A stretch of DNA of 64,000 nt, from contig OY992838.1 in assembly GCA_963921425.1 (NCBI GenBank), forward strand, positions 7,378,001 through 7,442,000. The letters run 5' to 3'. Under the pieces are notes generated by a model. It was given only the letters and a program-made list of their open reading frames with translations, made no database searches and was not told where the DNA came from. Positions within the stretch are counted from its first letter, which is position 1; every line of letters begins with the position of its first letter. Position numbers and translations under genes: made by a program. This document shows, one piece after another, positions 13,776 to 25,055 of this stretch. The stretch comes from Dryas octopetala (Eukaryota > Streptophyta > Magnoliopsida > Rosales > Rosaceae).

Positions 13776-14864
13776 ATGGAGGAATCTGAGGAGCAAGAGA
13801 GCCACCATGTTCTATCACTACTAGAAGCTCTACAGAAAGCTTCCAAAGATCTACAAAGCAACCCCGTTTCCACAATATACAACAACAACGAGATAAACTC
13901 CACCATTGAAGCTCTTCTAGAGCTCAAAACCAAAGCAGACCCCATTCTCTCCACAAGTCTCTTCCACCTCTCTCAGCTACTCAGCAACCTCAAACCCCTC
14001 TTAGAAAAGCTCGAAAAGTTGCAGGGCTATGGCCTCCGGTCCCTCCTCTGCCGCCAAGTCGCCAACTACAAGATTTCCCAAGTTGGGCACGCCATGGAAG
14101 CCGAGATTCAATCTTACGTAGACCAGAAAAATGTTCAAAGTGCTGTGAAAACGCTGAAAGAATCGGCGGTGGACGAACAAAGAGTAAATGGCATGATGGT
14201 TTTAGAAAAGCGATTGTCCCAAGGCTTTGACAAAGATTACCAGGAGTTGATTTTGAGAGCAAAGGTATTCCCCATTCTTGAATTAATGCTTTGTGACTCA
14301 TTGTGTTCGAGTGGGGTTCGAGACCAAGCTGCTCTTGTTGTTCTTGCTCTGGTTCAATTCAACAGGGACGTTTTTGTGGGATTGGTGATGATGGGTCCGA
14401 GTGTTAATGCTTTAGTATCAATGGGTTCGTGTTGTTCGATTGAAGTCCTTTCTTCACTGATCAGAATCATCCGGACCCCTTTGGTGGATGAAATCAATGG
14501 AGAAATCCCAAGAATCATCAACCTTTTGAACTCGGAAGAGGACTTGTCGATCAGAGTTGCAGCCATGAATTGCATTCTTGAAATTGCGTTTGTGGGCAGA
14601 GAGGAAGTGATTGATTCAATGCTTGGAGAGTGCTTGATTGAAAGACTTATGGGTCTGCAGAGAATGGAGAGTCAAGAGGAGAAGTTTCCATTTTCGAGAT
14701 ACGTTGCAGCTTTTGCAGTGCAAGTAGAAGTTGGAGAAGGGTTGGAGCAGAGTGAGAGAAGAGCATTCAAGTTGGAAATACTGAAGAGAGTCAGAGAAGC
14801 CTCTGTTTCTGATGCAGAGGCTGCCTCTGTTGTTGCAGAGGTGCTGTGGGGTTCTTCACCATGA
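13776..14864 (+). CDS. Intronless ARM-repeat protein (362 aa)
   Basis: A single open exon of 362 aa starting MEESEEQESHHVLSLLEAL. An N-terminal helical region (about 1-120) precedes armadillo-like helices, visible as repeats of the form 'VRDQAALVVLALVQF', 'EVLSSLIRIIRT' and 'SIRVAAMNCILEIAFVG' (about 170-300). No U-box or F-box is visible. Proteins of this kind in plants are usually called ARM-repeat superfamily or U-box-like without the U-box; they act as protein-binding scaffolds. It lies 540 bp downstream of the synaptotagmin gene in the same orientation, with its own ATG (context aaccATGGagg). Codon use looks normal and no break is seen. The function is not assigned. Confidence 0.85.
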   Translation: MEESEEQESHHVLSLLEALQKASKDLQSNPVSTIYNNNEINSTIEALLELKTKADPILSTSLFHLSQLLSNLKPLLEKLEKLQGYGLRSLLCRQVANYKISQVGHAMEAEIQSYVDQKNVQSAVKTLKESAVDEQRVNGMMVLEKRLSQGFDKDYQELILRAKVFPILELMLCDSLCSSGVRDQAALVVLALVQFNRDVFVGLVMMGPSVNALVSMGSCCSIEVLSSLIRIIRTPLVDEINGEIPRIINLLNSEEDLSIRVAAMNCILEIAFVGREEVIDSMLGECLIERLMGLQRMESQEEKFPFSRYVAAFAVQVEVGEGLEQSERRAFKLEILKRVREASVSDAEAASVVAEVLWGSSP

Positions 14865-15989
14865 AATTGGAAAAAAAAAAAAAAAAACATAGCAATAGTA
14901 TTAGGGTTTTACATTTATAGTTTAGTGTGTGTATTTAAGAGGTACTAACCCAAGTGATGGGTTATGAATGTACGATAGTTTTTTTATTGCATTAACTGAT
15001 CACATTATATTCTAGATAAAATTTATTTATTACACAAGACTACAAGAGTCATAATATGATCAATTAACGCGAGTAGAAAATGAGATTGCTCTAGAAGACT
15101 AGCAGTACTCCCAAGTCATACATTAGGTCCACCTAATTTTCTATGTACGTTTTGAACCTCTTAGTTAAATGACTAGCAAACATGATGGTAGTGGTGTTAG
15201 TAAGGATATGCTAATGTTGGTGATGATGCTAGTTGGGCACAAAGGAGGTACACAAATGTGTTGGCTTGCATAAAGAGCTTAATGAAGTAATTACAAAGAT
15301 CTGAGTGATTATTATTTATTATCATGCTTAGTAAATTGTTAAATAATTGCTCTCTTTTGCCTGAAGTTTGGATTTTGTGATAACCACCAGGTAGGTTTAT
15401 CAAGGAAATATAAGTGGGATGTAGTATCCAAGGCAAACATGGCAAGTTGGCAACATAATGCCAAATTTTCTTGTAATGGTTGTTGTCTGTGGGTGAGATT
15501 TTTCACTAACTTCTTCTGCCACTGCGAGGGTACAGGTCCTACAGGATTGCCCATCTAGTCAGCCTACACTGACACTCACTTAAAAGGGTTTCAGTTGAAG
15601 GTAACAAGTACATTGATCATCACACCTTAATAAATTTGAAGAGAACATGTGCTCCCCTTTTGTTGTTCTTCTGCCTAGTTTTTAGGCTTGTTGTTTTGGT
15701 TCCTTCTTTTAAGAGATTTCTTGCATTCCATAAAAAAAAAAAAAAAAAAAACACATATTCATAAGCGTAGGACCATATGTCTTGTGTCATGGCAACAAGC
15801 GTCATGGTCATATCGTATGAAACAATTAAATACGTTTAATGTGTTTATTTTTCTCATTATGTAACAAAAGAGATAGATATATTAAACACTTAAAATTGTC
15901 TTACGAAAGTTTTTCTAGTCATAAAGGTCCTAGCACGCTTCAATCCTCAGGTTGGGGTGTGAGAGCCAAAAAAGGATGGAGGAAAGAAT

Positions 15990-16042
<53 letters not shown>

Positions 16043-17718
16043 GCCAATTTATATAAATTCGGTACCAAAAAGAATGAGCAATTTAACTATTTAGAAATGG
16101 ACCTTTTTTGCTGAGATAAATTGAATTTGTTTCATACAGATCATTCTACCTTTGTATTAGCAGCTAAAATACAGGTACAGGAAACGAAATGATTCAGATT
16201 TAAAAATTCAATAAAAAAGGTAGGTTGATTTGCCATGGGCATCCATTTTGAAGCTTTGTACAATGGATTGGAAGGGACTCAAAGTGCCATACATAATTGA
16301 CTTTCAAAGTTATTTCTTACACTTTATAATAAACTTATAAATAAAAGTGAGTAACAGTCAAAATATGTTTATATATTAGAGTAGCCAAGCAGATCCCATC
16401 TAGTAGTTGATTTCAACTCTCTAGGACCCCAAAACTCAAAAGATCCCAAGCATATGCCTTATCATTAGGAGTTTATTTGTACTTAAAATGTAAGATCTAA
16501 AATGTGACCATATTAAAATATAAGATCTAAAATGGTCAACGTGAGATTTTATATTTTCAGCACGTTTCTTTGAGTGCAATAAATATAATTAATATGTAAA
16601 TTAGTTACACGAAATTATATAATACATATATAGTGCTTTTAAAAGGCTTAAAAATGCTTTCAAATAGTTAAAAACTCTTGTTTATGTTTGGTATAAAAAA
16701 TAAAAAGTAGATTCTAAAAGCACTTGGAAGCGCTTCCGGGTGAAGCACTTACCAAGTGCTTCCTAAGAAAGCGCTTTTAAGTATATTAACAAGAAGCATT
16801 TGAATTTTTTTTAAAAAAATTTATAAATTTCTAACAAAAGCGCTTCAATGAAAGCGTTATTGAGCAAAAACGCTTCCTACAGAACCACTCCGAAACAAAC
16901 TTCAAATTAAACTAAACATGTGAACGAAGTGAGGAATGGTATTTTAATACCATGCTAAATTTATAATATTATACAATTCAAAATTAATTTATAGCAAGTG
17001 AAGAGGTTTATTATTATATCATTATGAGTTTATTTGTATGTAAAAAATACACGATAAATTTGTGAACATCATTGCCACAAGAATATATATGCATGTCTAA
17101 TGTCTTTAATTGTGTGTCTATATATGTATTTAATATTTATTCTCTTACCTGCAAGGCTGCAACATCATTGGAAATGTCAATACTCTTTTAATTCGTTTAT
17201 CTTTCTTTTGGCTCTACGCCTCTACCTGATTTTTATTATTTTTTTATGTATATCTTTTTTTTTTTTTTCTTATGTATATCATTACATAAAAGTGTTGGCA
17301 TTATTTAATTTACATGATTTGTTTGGGTCTGATAATTTAATTACATGATTTTTTTTGCCCAGTTTGTTCTTTTTATTTTATTTTATTGCTTCTATTGAGT
17401 CATGTCCATGTACAGTCCCTGTCTCCCTGACTCCCTTCCATGATTTCCATCTGAATCTCAAGGAAAAAACAAAAAGAGAGAACAGTGACAAAACACCTAA
17501 ATAAGTTTTTGTTTTTAATGAATGACCCTAGCTAACAATAAGCCATGTCTGATTATTATAAACAATTTGAGTAATAATTTAAGAATTTATAATAGTGTGA
17601 TAATTGTCATCATCGTCATCATCTTATTTTATATTCCAACTTATGCACTCTCATCTACATACCTCACCTATTCTTATTCTAACCCTATACATATCCTTAA
17701 TAATAAGCAGCCTATATC
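14865..17718. other. Intergenic, no gene seen
   Basis: A 2.85-kb AT-rich stretch with no convincing exon. It holds a (GA)n microsatellite (15992-16039), a short block rich in AGCGCTT/AAGCGCT palindromes (about 16630-16880), and poly-A/T runs. The short ORFs here have no recognisable product. Confidence 0.6.
16634..16900. repeat. Probable small TIR/MITE remnant with AGCGCTT palindromes
   Basis: Contains repeated short inverted motifs (agcacttggaagcgcttcc, aagcacttaccaagtgctt, gaaagcgcttttaag, aaaagcgcttcaatg). This self-complementary pattern resembles hAT-type MITEs of plants. No target-site duplication was identified, so the borders are rough. Confidence 0.4.
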
Positions 17719-20700
17719 CAAGGAATAAAATTTCGGGTTTCGAGAAAATTTCGATGAAAATTTCGAAAATTTTTAAATTTCGACAAAAATTCGACGGAAA
17801 CGACGAAAATTACTATCAAAATACGGAAATTTTGAATAAAACTTTACCATGTGTTTATTTAATATATTATCTACTACATTGATAAAAAACATTGAAGAAA
17901 TCAAATTATATAGTAGGTTTCATGTGATATGTGATGAATATAATGTGCGCTGGAGGCAAATACTGTTAAATAAAATTAGTATAATAAATAAATGAAATTA
18001 GTATATTCTTTATACTTTATAAATCTATAATCTATAGACTAAATCCTAATACTAAACCCTATATATCTATATACCTTAATACTCTTTATACTCTATAATC
18101 TATACACTAAACCATATATATTATATACTTTATACTCTATATTATTTAAGATATGGTATAAGAAATTAGAGTTTAGGTCTTTTAGAATATTTTTAATTAT
18201 TTTTTTATATAAAAATGTATTGCGTTTAAAAACAACTAAACGAAACCCCAAAACGGCCAAACGAAACCTCAAAACATTTTTTTTTTTTCCAATTGCCCAA
18301 AGGCTTCAAATCCCAATCAATCCTAAATCTTTTTTTTTTTTTCTGCTGGGAAATTTTTCGAAATATGTTTAATATGGTGTTAAAATTTCTATACTTCTAA
18401 AAATCAAATTTTTTGGTGAAGAAAATTTCAAAATTTAACACCTTGCTCACAAGTTAAAAAAAAACAAGTAAAAAAAATAAAACTCTTAAAAATCTTTGCT
18501 AGTATTAGTAGTACAAGTGTAACAAGTGTACAATAGACACTAGTACATCTTGTATTGGACCAAGCTTACAGAGGGAAAAGCTTATCCAAATCCAATGCAC
18601 AAGTTTACTTACAATAGTCCAAAGTGAGCCCAAGGGCTGTTCTCAAAACAGAAAACGTGGCTTTTGACCAGTGAGCAGTGAAAGGTGAATTAGAAAAAGT
18701 CAAAAAGGTTAATCCAAAGGCTAAAGTGAATAATGCATTGGAAGAGTGGAATTATTCTTTGGCAGTGAGTAGTGAGCACCGGCATTTGACCAGATCGAGC
18801 TCATCGCCATCTTTGCCGACGCTGCTTGTTGCTTCACTCCTGCCACTCTTGTGAAACAGCACCTTCCCTCAGTCAGTCACTCCCTGAGATCGATCGATCC
18901 TTCCCTCTCTGATCTCCTCTCTCCTCCCTCTCCCTCTCCCTCCCCGATCTCCCTCTCTTCTCTCCGTGCGCGCCGATCTCTTCTCTCCGCGCGCCGATTT
19001 TTTCCTCCTCTCTTCTTTCTCCCCAGCGACGACAGGCAACGAGGCCGCCTCTCCTTTTCCTCCCATCTCTCCCTCTGGTTCAAGCTGAAAATTTCGCCGA
19101 AATTTCGGTGAAATTTTTCGAAATATGTTTAATATGGTGTTAAAATTTCGATACCCTTAAAAATCAAAATTTAACACCTTGTCTATATCTATATATTATC
19201 TAATATTATGACCAAGGTGTTAAATTTCGATTTTTAAGGGTATCGAAATTTTAACACCATATTAAACATATTTCAAAAATTTCGGCGAAATTTTCAGCTT
19301 GAACCAGAGGGAGAGATGGGAGGAAAAGGAGAGGCGGCCTCGTCGCCTGTCGTCGCTGGGGAGAAAGAAGAGAGGAGGAAGAGATCGGCGCGCGGAGAGA
19401 AGAGATCGGCGCGCACGGAGAGAAGAGAGGGAGATAGGGGAGGGAGAGGGAGAAGGAGGAGAGAGGAGATCAGAGAGGGAAAGATCGATCTCAGGGAGTG
19501 ACTGACTGAGGGAAGGTGCTGTTTCACAAGAGTGGCAGGAGTGAAGCAACAAGCAGCGTCGGCAAAGATGGCGATGAGCTCGATCTGGTCAAATGCCGGT
19601 GCTCACTGCTCACTGCCAAAGAATAATTCCACTCTTCCAATACATTATTCACTTTAGCCTTTGGATTAACCTTTTTGACTTTTTCTAATTCACCTTTCAC
19701 TGCTCACTGGTCAAAAGCCACGTTTTCTGTTTTGAGAACAGCCCTTGGGCTCACTTTGGACTATTGTAAGTAAACTTGTGCATTGGATTTGGATAAGCTT
19801 TTCCCTCTGTAAGCTTGGTCCAATACAAGATGTACTAGTGTCTATTGTACACTTGTTACACTTGTACTACTAATACTAGCAAAGATTTTTAAGAGTTTTA
19901 TTTTTTCTACTTGTTTTTTTTTAACTTGTGAGCAAGGTGTTAAATTTTGAAATTTTCTTCACCAAAAAATTCGATTTTTAGAAGTATAGAAATTTTAACA
20001 CCATATTAAACATATTTCGAAAAATTTCCCAGCAGAAAAAAAAAAAAAAAGATTTAGGATTGATTGGGATTTGAAGCCTTTGGGCAATTGGAAAAAAACA
20101 AAAATGTTTTGAGGTTTCGTTTGGCCGTTTTGGGGTTTCGTTTAGTTGTTTTTAAACGCAATACATTTTTATATAAAAAAATAATTAAAAATATTCTAAA
20201 AGACCTAAACTCTAATTTCTTATACCATATCTTAAATAATATAGAGTATAAAGTAAAGTAAATGATTATAAAACCCAAATTTGAGCTCTTTATACCTTTA
20301 AGACCCTGTGCTTTTTTCTTGTTTCGAAGGAGGTCCAATAACACCTAACCCGGTCCACATTCTAACGTTCCTCTCTTCTCCGTCTTGTTTTCTCCGTCTC
20401 TCTCTCTGACCTCACTCTGTCTCACCTCGTTGGCTCAGAGCTCATTGTTGAATGGCTGTGCCGATGCCCTGCAAGATTTGCTCGCAGAGCTTCTTCGCGC
20501 TGGCGAAGATGGTCCTGATGCAGGCCTTGGGAATCGAATTGTTTTCAGCGAAGTAGGCTTCGAATCATCAATGGCGTCGATGGGGTTGGTGGTGGACTGG
20601 TCATCGAGCACGGTATCCAGGTATCCATCTCTCTCTCTCTCTATAGCTTCGATTCTCTATTTCTGTTGTTGATTTACTCGTTTTGATCTGCGATTCAATT

Positions 20701-21056
20701 TTGCCTTGTTCGATTTCAATCAGATCTGCATCTTGTGCTAAAAATAGGTTTATGGCCATTTCCTTTCAAACTCTGGCCAGGTACTCTCTCACTTAAGATC
20801 ACTGCCCCTAATGTTGTTGTCCTTGTTATTGACATGGGCTATAGATTTCGATTGGTGCTTACAGGAAAAACTTGAAATAAGTAATAGTCCATAAGGGCCA
20901 GATAACTAGTCTTCTCAAAGGTTTGATATTTGGAAACCGTAGCTTCCATTTTCAGTATACCAAGATCTAGGGTTTTGGAATTCACTTTTTCAACTAACTA
21001 AATCTTGTTTCTATCATTCTTCTACTATTATTTGAAGCAGTTACGCATCCTAATAG

Positions 21057-21959
21057 GTATTTGGCGATTGCAACCAGTGGAGGCTTGAATCAACAAAGAA
21101 CTAGGGTACCTTTCTTTACTTTTGTTTCTCTTCTGCAGTATTCTAATCATAATTAGTTCATTGATGTTTTTCTTAGCATGTTGGAGAAGATGTTGGATTC
21201 CAGCCAAACTCCAATTCTTAAATTGATGGCATAAGTGAGAGGGTGAAAACGTTAGGCAGTATAATGTAGAGTAGGAGTTTGCCTGGTGTTGATTAAGATA
21301 TTGATGCTTGGATGTATGAATTTCTAATCATTTTTCTTTCCTTGCATTGGTGAGAACTCTGAAGACACAATGCTTTTATCTTATTTGTTGATATCCATGG
21401 TTTTCTATATCTGATATTATAATTAGTGGCAGGTCGGTTGGCTTTGATTCAGTTGATTTTTCACTGGAATTAGATTAGCTGCCTCTTATATTAGGGATCC
21501 AGTGAATATATTTTCGGTAATTATCTTGTGCCCTACAATGATCATACTTTTATCTCGTCACATTTGTGCTCCTTGGTTACAGAGTTTTGGTATAAATTTT
21601 TTACTTCTGGTGTGGAGCTTACTGCACCTATACCTTTCGCAGATTACAGATTCCATTGTTGTTGCTCGTATACTAAATGCTAGTCTTCTTGTTCCCAAGT
21701 TGGACCAGAAGTCTTTCTGGAAGGATGTGAGGTTAGTCATTACTGATATATGTATGCTACCCTCTTATTTGCACTATGGATTTTCGAATTACATTAACCT
21801 GTTCAGATGTTATAAGTGTGAACATATAAATGCCTTTACTTGTTAAAAGTTTATATGACAAATCTATTGCTTTTCTTGTGCAGTAACTTTTCAGAGATCT
21901 TTGATGTTGATTGGTTTATATCATTTCTATCAAAAGATGTTAAAATTGTCAAGCAGTAG
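21057..21959 (+). pseudogene. O-fucosyltransferase family gene fragment
   Basis: Three exon-like pieces separated by introns with usable borders. The first (about 21057-21106) encodes YLAIATSGGLNQQRT, the N-terminal glycine-rich motif of plant GDP-fucose O-fucosyltransferases. The second (about 21645-21732) encodes VVARILNASLLVPKLDQKSF. The third (21884-21959) encodes NFSEIFDVDWFISFLSKDVK and then a stop (KIVKQ then TAG). This matches the first part of the catalytic domain only; the remaining two thirds of the usual protein (around 500 aa) is absent. It lies inside a transposed insert, so it is best read as a captured, non-functional fragment. Whether it is transcribed cannot be told. Confidence 0.8.
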
Positions 21960-22559
21960 CTTATCATTGACAACCTCAAGTCACTGTCTTGTTTAACTCC
22001 TTAGACACCTGAGGTTGTTCTATTAATACTTGAATGTATGCAGCGTTCTAATTCATCTGATAAACTGTTCTATATCCATATGTTCTAATTCATCTTATAA
22101 TTGTTACTGTTCGTAGGTAACAATATGTAAGTGAGGTTATGATTGTTACTAACAAGCAGTAGCAATATGTAAGTGGGGCTATGACTGTTTTTGACAAGCA
22201 TATAGAACATGTTACTTGTATTATCTGTTTTTGATAGTGACAATTGTTAAATAGCATTTTTTTGACAGTGGCTATTTTTTTGGCAGTGGCTATTGTTAAA
22301 AAAAAAAAAAAAAGACACACGGCAGCTTCAACAAAAAAGTAAAAAAGAAGAAGACACATGACAGCTTCATAAAAAAAAAAAAAAAAAAGGAGGTATATGG
22401 CTGCTTCAGCAAAAAGAAAAAAAGAAGAAGACAAAGATTTTTGTTTAAGTATTTTTGTTTTTTATGGGTTTATGTTAGAAAAATACATAAGATTTGTATA
22501 TGTATGTTGTTTCTGGGTTTTTTTTTTGGCACAGTAAGAATAGTCATTGTTCGATAGTG

Positions 22560-22980
22560 GTAATTATTATAATAATTGTCACTGTGACAGTAGCAATTAG
22601 GTGATTGTTACTGTGTGATAGTAGCAAATTAACAATCACCTGATTTGTTACTGTGTGACAGTAGCAATCAGGTGATTGTTATTGTGTGACAGTAGCAATC
22701 AAGTGATTGTTAATATCTGAATTTTGTAATTTTCTATGAATTTTAGTGATTGTTATTGTATGACAGTAACAAGATATATTAGTTATCTTCAACATGTGAT
22801 TGTTACTGTTAGACAGTAGCAATAGGTGATTGTTACTATCAAACAATAACAATATCTTATTGTCACTGCCAGACAGTAGTAATAAGTGATTGTTACTATC
22901 AAACAATGATAATACTTGATTGTCACTGTCCGGCAGTAGCAATAGGTGATTGTTACTATTTGATAGTAACAATTATATTT
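22560..22980. repeat. Array of short palindromic units (TTGTTACTGT...ACAGTAGCAA)
   Basis: About ten imperfect units of 30-60 bp, each built of gattgttactgt followed after a few bases by its complement acagtagcaat. Units vary by single bases and by linker. Similar single units occur from about 22100. The spacers are not unique sequences of uniform length, so this is not a CRISPR array. Confidence 0.8.
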
Positions 22981-23749
22981 ACTATTAAAACGTAAAAGAT
23001 TATGGATGCCTTATCTTGATTTTTTGTATTTTATACTGGTTATTATTTAATATGTTTATGAAATGAAAAATACCTAAATTATGAATTTTTTTTTTTGGTA
23101 GTTTATGTACCAATTGGTACTGAAATGAGAAAATAAAAAATGAAGGGAAAAAATGACATTTTTAAAAAAATACTGTAGTGCGCTACAGTAACGGCGTCAC
23201 TGTAGCGCTGTTACTGTAGCACTGGTTTTTTAAAAGTGGGCCGCTACAGTATTTTACTGTAGCGTGTGGGCCGGATGAATAGTAAATTTAAAAAAATGGA
23301 CTTAAAAAAAAAAAACCCTATAAAGTATATAATATATATGGTTTAGTATATAGATTATAGAGTATAAAGAGTATTAAGGTATATAGATATATAGGGTTTA
23401 GTATTAGGATTTAGTCTATAGATTATAGATTTATAAAGTATAAAGAATATACTAATTTCATTTATTTATTATATTAATTTTATTTAACAGTATTTGCCTC
23501 CAGCGCACATTATATTCATCACATATCACATGAAACCTACTATATAATTTGGTTTCTTCAATGTTTTTTATTAATGTAGTAGATAATATGTTAAATAAAC
23601 ACATGGTAAAGTTTTATTCAAAATTTTCGTATTTTGATAGCAATTTCCGTCGAATTTTTGTCGAAATTTAAAAATCTTCGAAATTTCCGTCGAAATTTTC
23701 ATCGAAATTTTCATCGAAATTTCCTCGAAACCCGAAATTTTATTCCTTG

Positions 23750-25055
23750 ATTATGACAATCATACTTTGTTTCTCATGAATTGTTTTCGTTTTTCTTCAG
23801 TTGAAGCTATCTTATTGTTTTTAGTTATTCATGTCATCATGCGAATCAACAAAAAATTGTATACCACCCCAAATTTTTTTTCTTCTGTATTCCTCATAAA
23901 ATTTAAGATGATAATAAAAGATGAACTTTAGTCGTAAATATATAAATAAAGTGTTCTATAATTGAAACTATAAACACTAGCACACCATTATTAGATATTG
24001 ATTAAATGAATAAATATTTTCTCTAATGCAATATGAGTTATATAGGATTAATGTGAGATGTGAGACACTAATAATGATCTATTAGTAATCATACATCAAC
24101 AAATTGACAATGCGATGTTACACTTTGCATTAATCCCACAAAATTCACCACACATTAAATTCTCGTAAAAAATCAATAGCAATTAAACTTAATCAATGAA
24201 CCTCTTTAGTAGTTTGAAATCCAATGAATGTGATGTGCGATTTAAATGGGAATATCATAGATGCCCAAGTAAAGAGGGTCCTCTATAAATAGCTTTCAGT
24301 GCTTTTATGTTTTAATAGACATGGATAATGAAAGAAGGAGATGTTAAATTAAATAGCACAACATTAAAAACCAATAAATATCTAACTAATATCATTTTGA
24401 GATTAATAGTAAATAAAAAAGAATTCATCTTTAATTTTGTAAAGATTATTCGTATGAGTAAGAGTAAGAACAAAATTAAAGATTGATTCTTATGAGTAAG
24501 AACTTAAAAACTAAAAAAGAAAAATCAGATTATAAATAAAACTCAATTGTGAATGACCATTTTATGCACTCAAAATGTGTGTGTTTAAGTGAGTTGTGCT
24601 TGTAAAAATTAAAAAAAGATAGATACATTCTCTTGGAAATAAATAAAAATTAGATATAAGACAAGCATGTAATACAGCGGGTATTAACTAATAACAGCCA
24701 AAATGTTTCAGTTATTCTTTCTATTTTTGTTAGCTTAATTTAACACTCTTCCCTCTCTTTCTTTTTCTTTCCAATATTTCTGATCTCTTTCATTTTTTGG
24801 AAGAAGCAAACCCCATTTCATCTGTTTCACACAAAGCCGCCCCGCCCCGCCCCAACCGGACCCTCTCTCTCTCTCTCTCTCTCACACACATAAATATATG
24901 CCAGATATTGGAATTCGGAACACCCTGTCAAGATCTCATGCTCACAGGTCGGTGACCCTGCAGGGAAAAATCAGAGGCAATTTCAAAGATCTGAGGACCC
25001 AAGTAGATCTTTGAAATTCCTGCACTTTCTTTATCTGGGTCTTTCTGGGTTTATC
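23750..25055. other. Intergenic, upstream of the SLC35F-like gene
   Basis: AT-rich with no exon found. The last 300 bp probably hold the promoter and 5'UTR of the transporter gene, with a short CT microsatellite at about 24864-24884 followed by a CACACA tract. Confidence 0.5.

Larger units (their letters stand above)
20256..23318 (+). mobile_element. 3.06-kb insertion carrying gene fragments, flanked by a 9-bp duplication
   Basis: It interrupts the right arm of the palindrome. The 9-mer TATAAAGTA lies directly before (20247-20255) and after (23319-23327), while the uninterrupted left arm has it only once, which identifies the insert and its target-site duplication. Nine bases fit Mutator-like elements. 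The ends show no clear terminal inverted repeat, and the 3' end is A-rich. Contents: O-fucosyltransferase-like exon pieces (21057-21959), an array of small palindromes (about 22560-22980) and a block of CTGTAGC/GCTACAG motifs (23175-23270). Confidence 0.7.
17719..23749. mobile_element. 6-kb palindromic transposon island (two head-to-head copies of one TIR element)
   Basis: The outer ends are inverted repeats: 'caaggaataaaatttcggg' at 17719 and its complement ending at 23749. The inner ends are also inverted: '...aatttaacaccttg' ending at 19181 and 'caaggtgttaaatttcg' starting at 19213, around a 31-bp AT spacer (19182-19212). The left arm 17719-19181 (about 1.46 kb) is repeated in reverse as 19213-20255 plus 23319-23749. 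The arms look very similar along their whole length, with only small indels near the outer end. Inside each arm is a GA/CT-rich low-complexity block, and a sub-terminal motif (aaggtgttaaattt) occurs twice. No transposase was seen. No target-site duplication is obvious at the outer ends (flanks gcctatatc / attatgaca). A degraded relative sits at 46700-47925. Confidence 0.8.

Noticed and set aside
13990..14575. Minus-strand open frames of 103 and 73 aa
   Set aside because: Antisense shadows of the intact ARM-repeat gene.
18851..19552. Open frames of 65-96 aa on both strands in GA/CT-rich sequence
   Set aside because: They are mirror images inside the two palindrome arms and consist of Ser/Pro/Leu or Arg/Glu runs created by low-complexity DNA.
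20385..20672. A 95-aa open frame near the start of the 3-kb insert
   Set aside because: No recognised domain; may be captured 5' sequence of the O-fucosyltransferase parent or another gene, but nothing supports a protein.
22560..22980. Possible CRISPR-like repeat array
   Set aside because: Eukaryotic context, each unit is itself a palindrome, spacers are not unique and uniform, and no cas genes exist.
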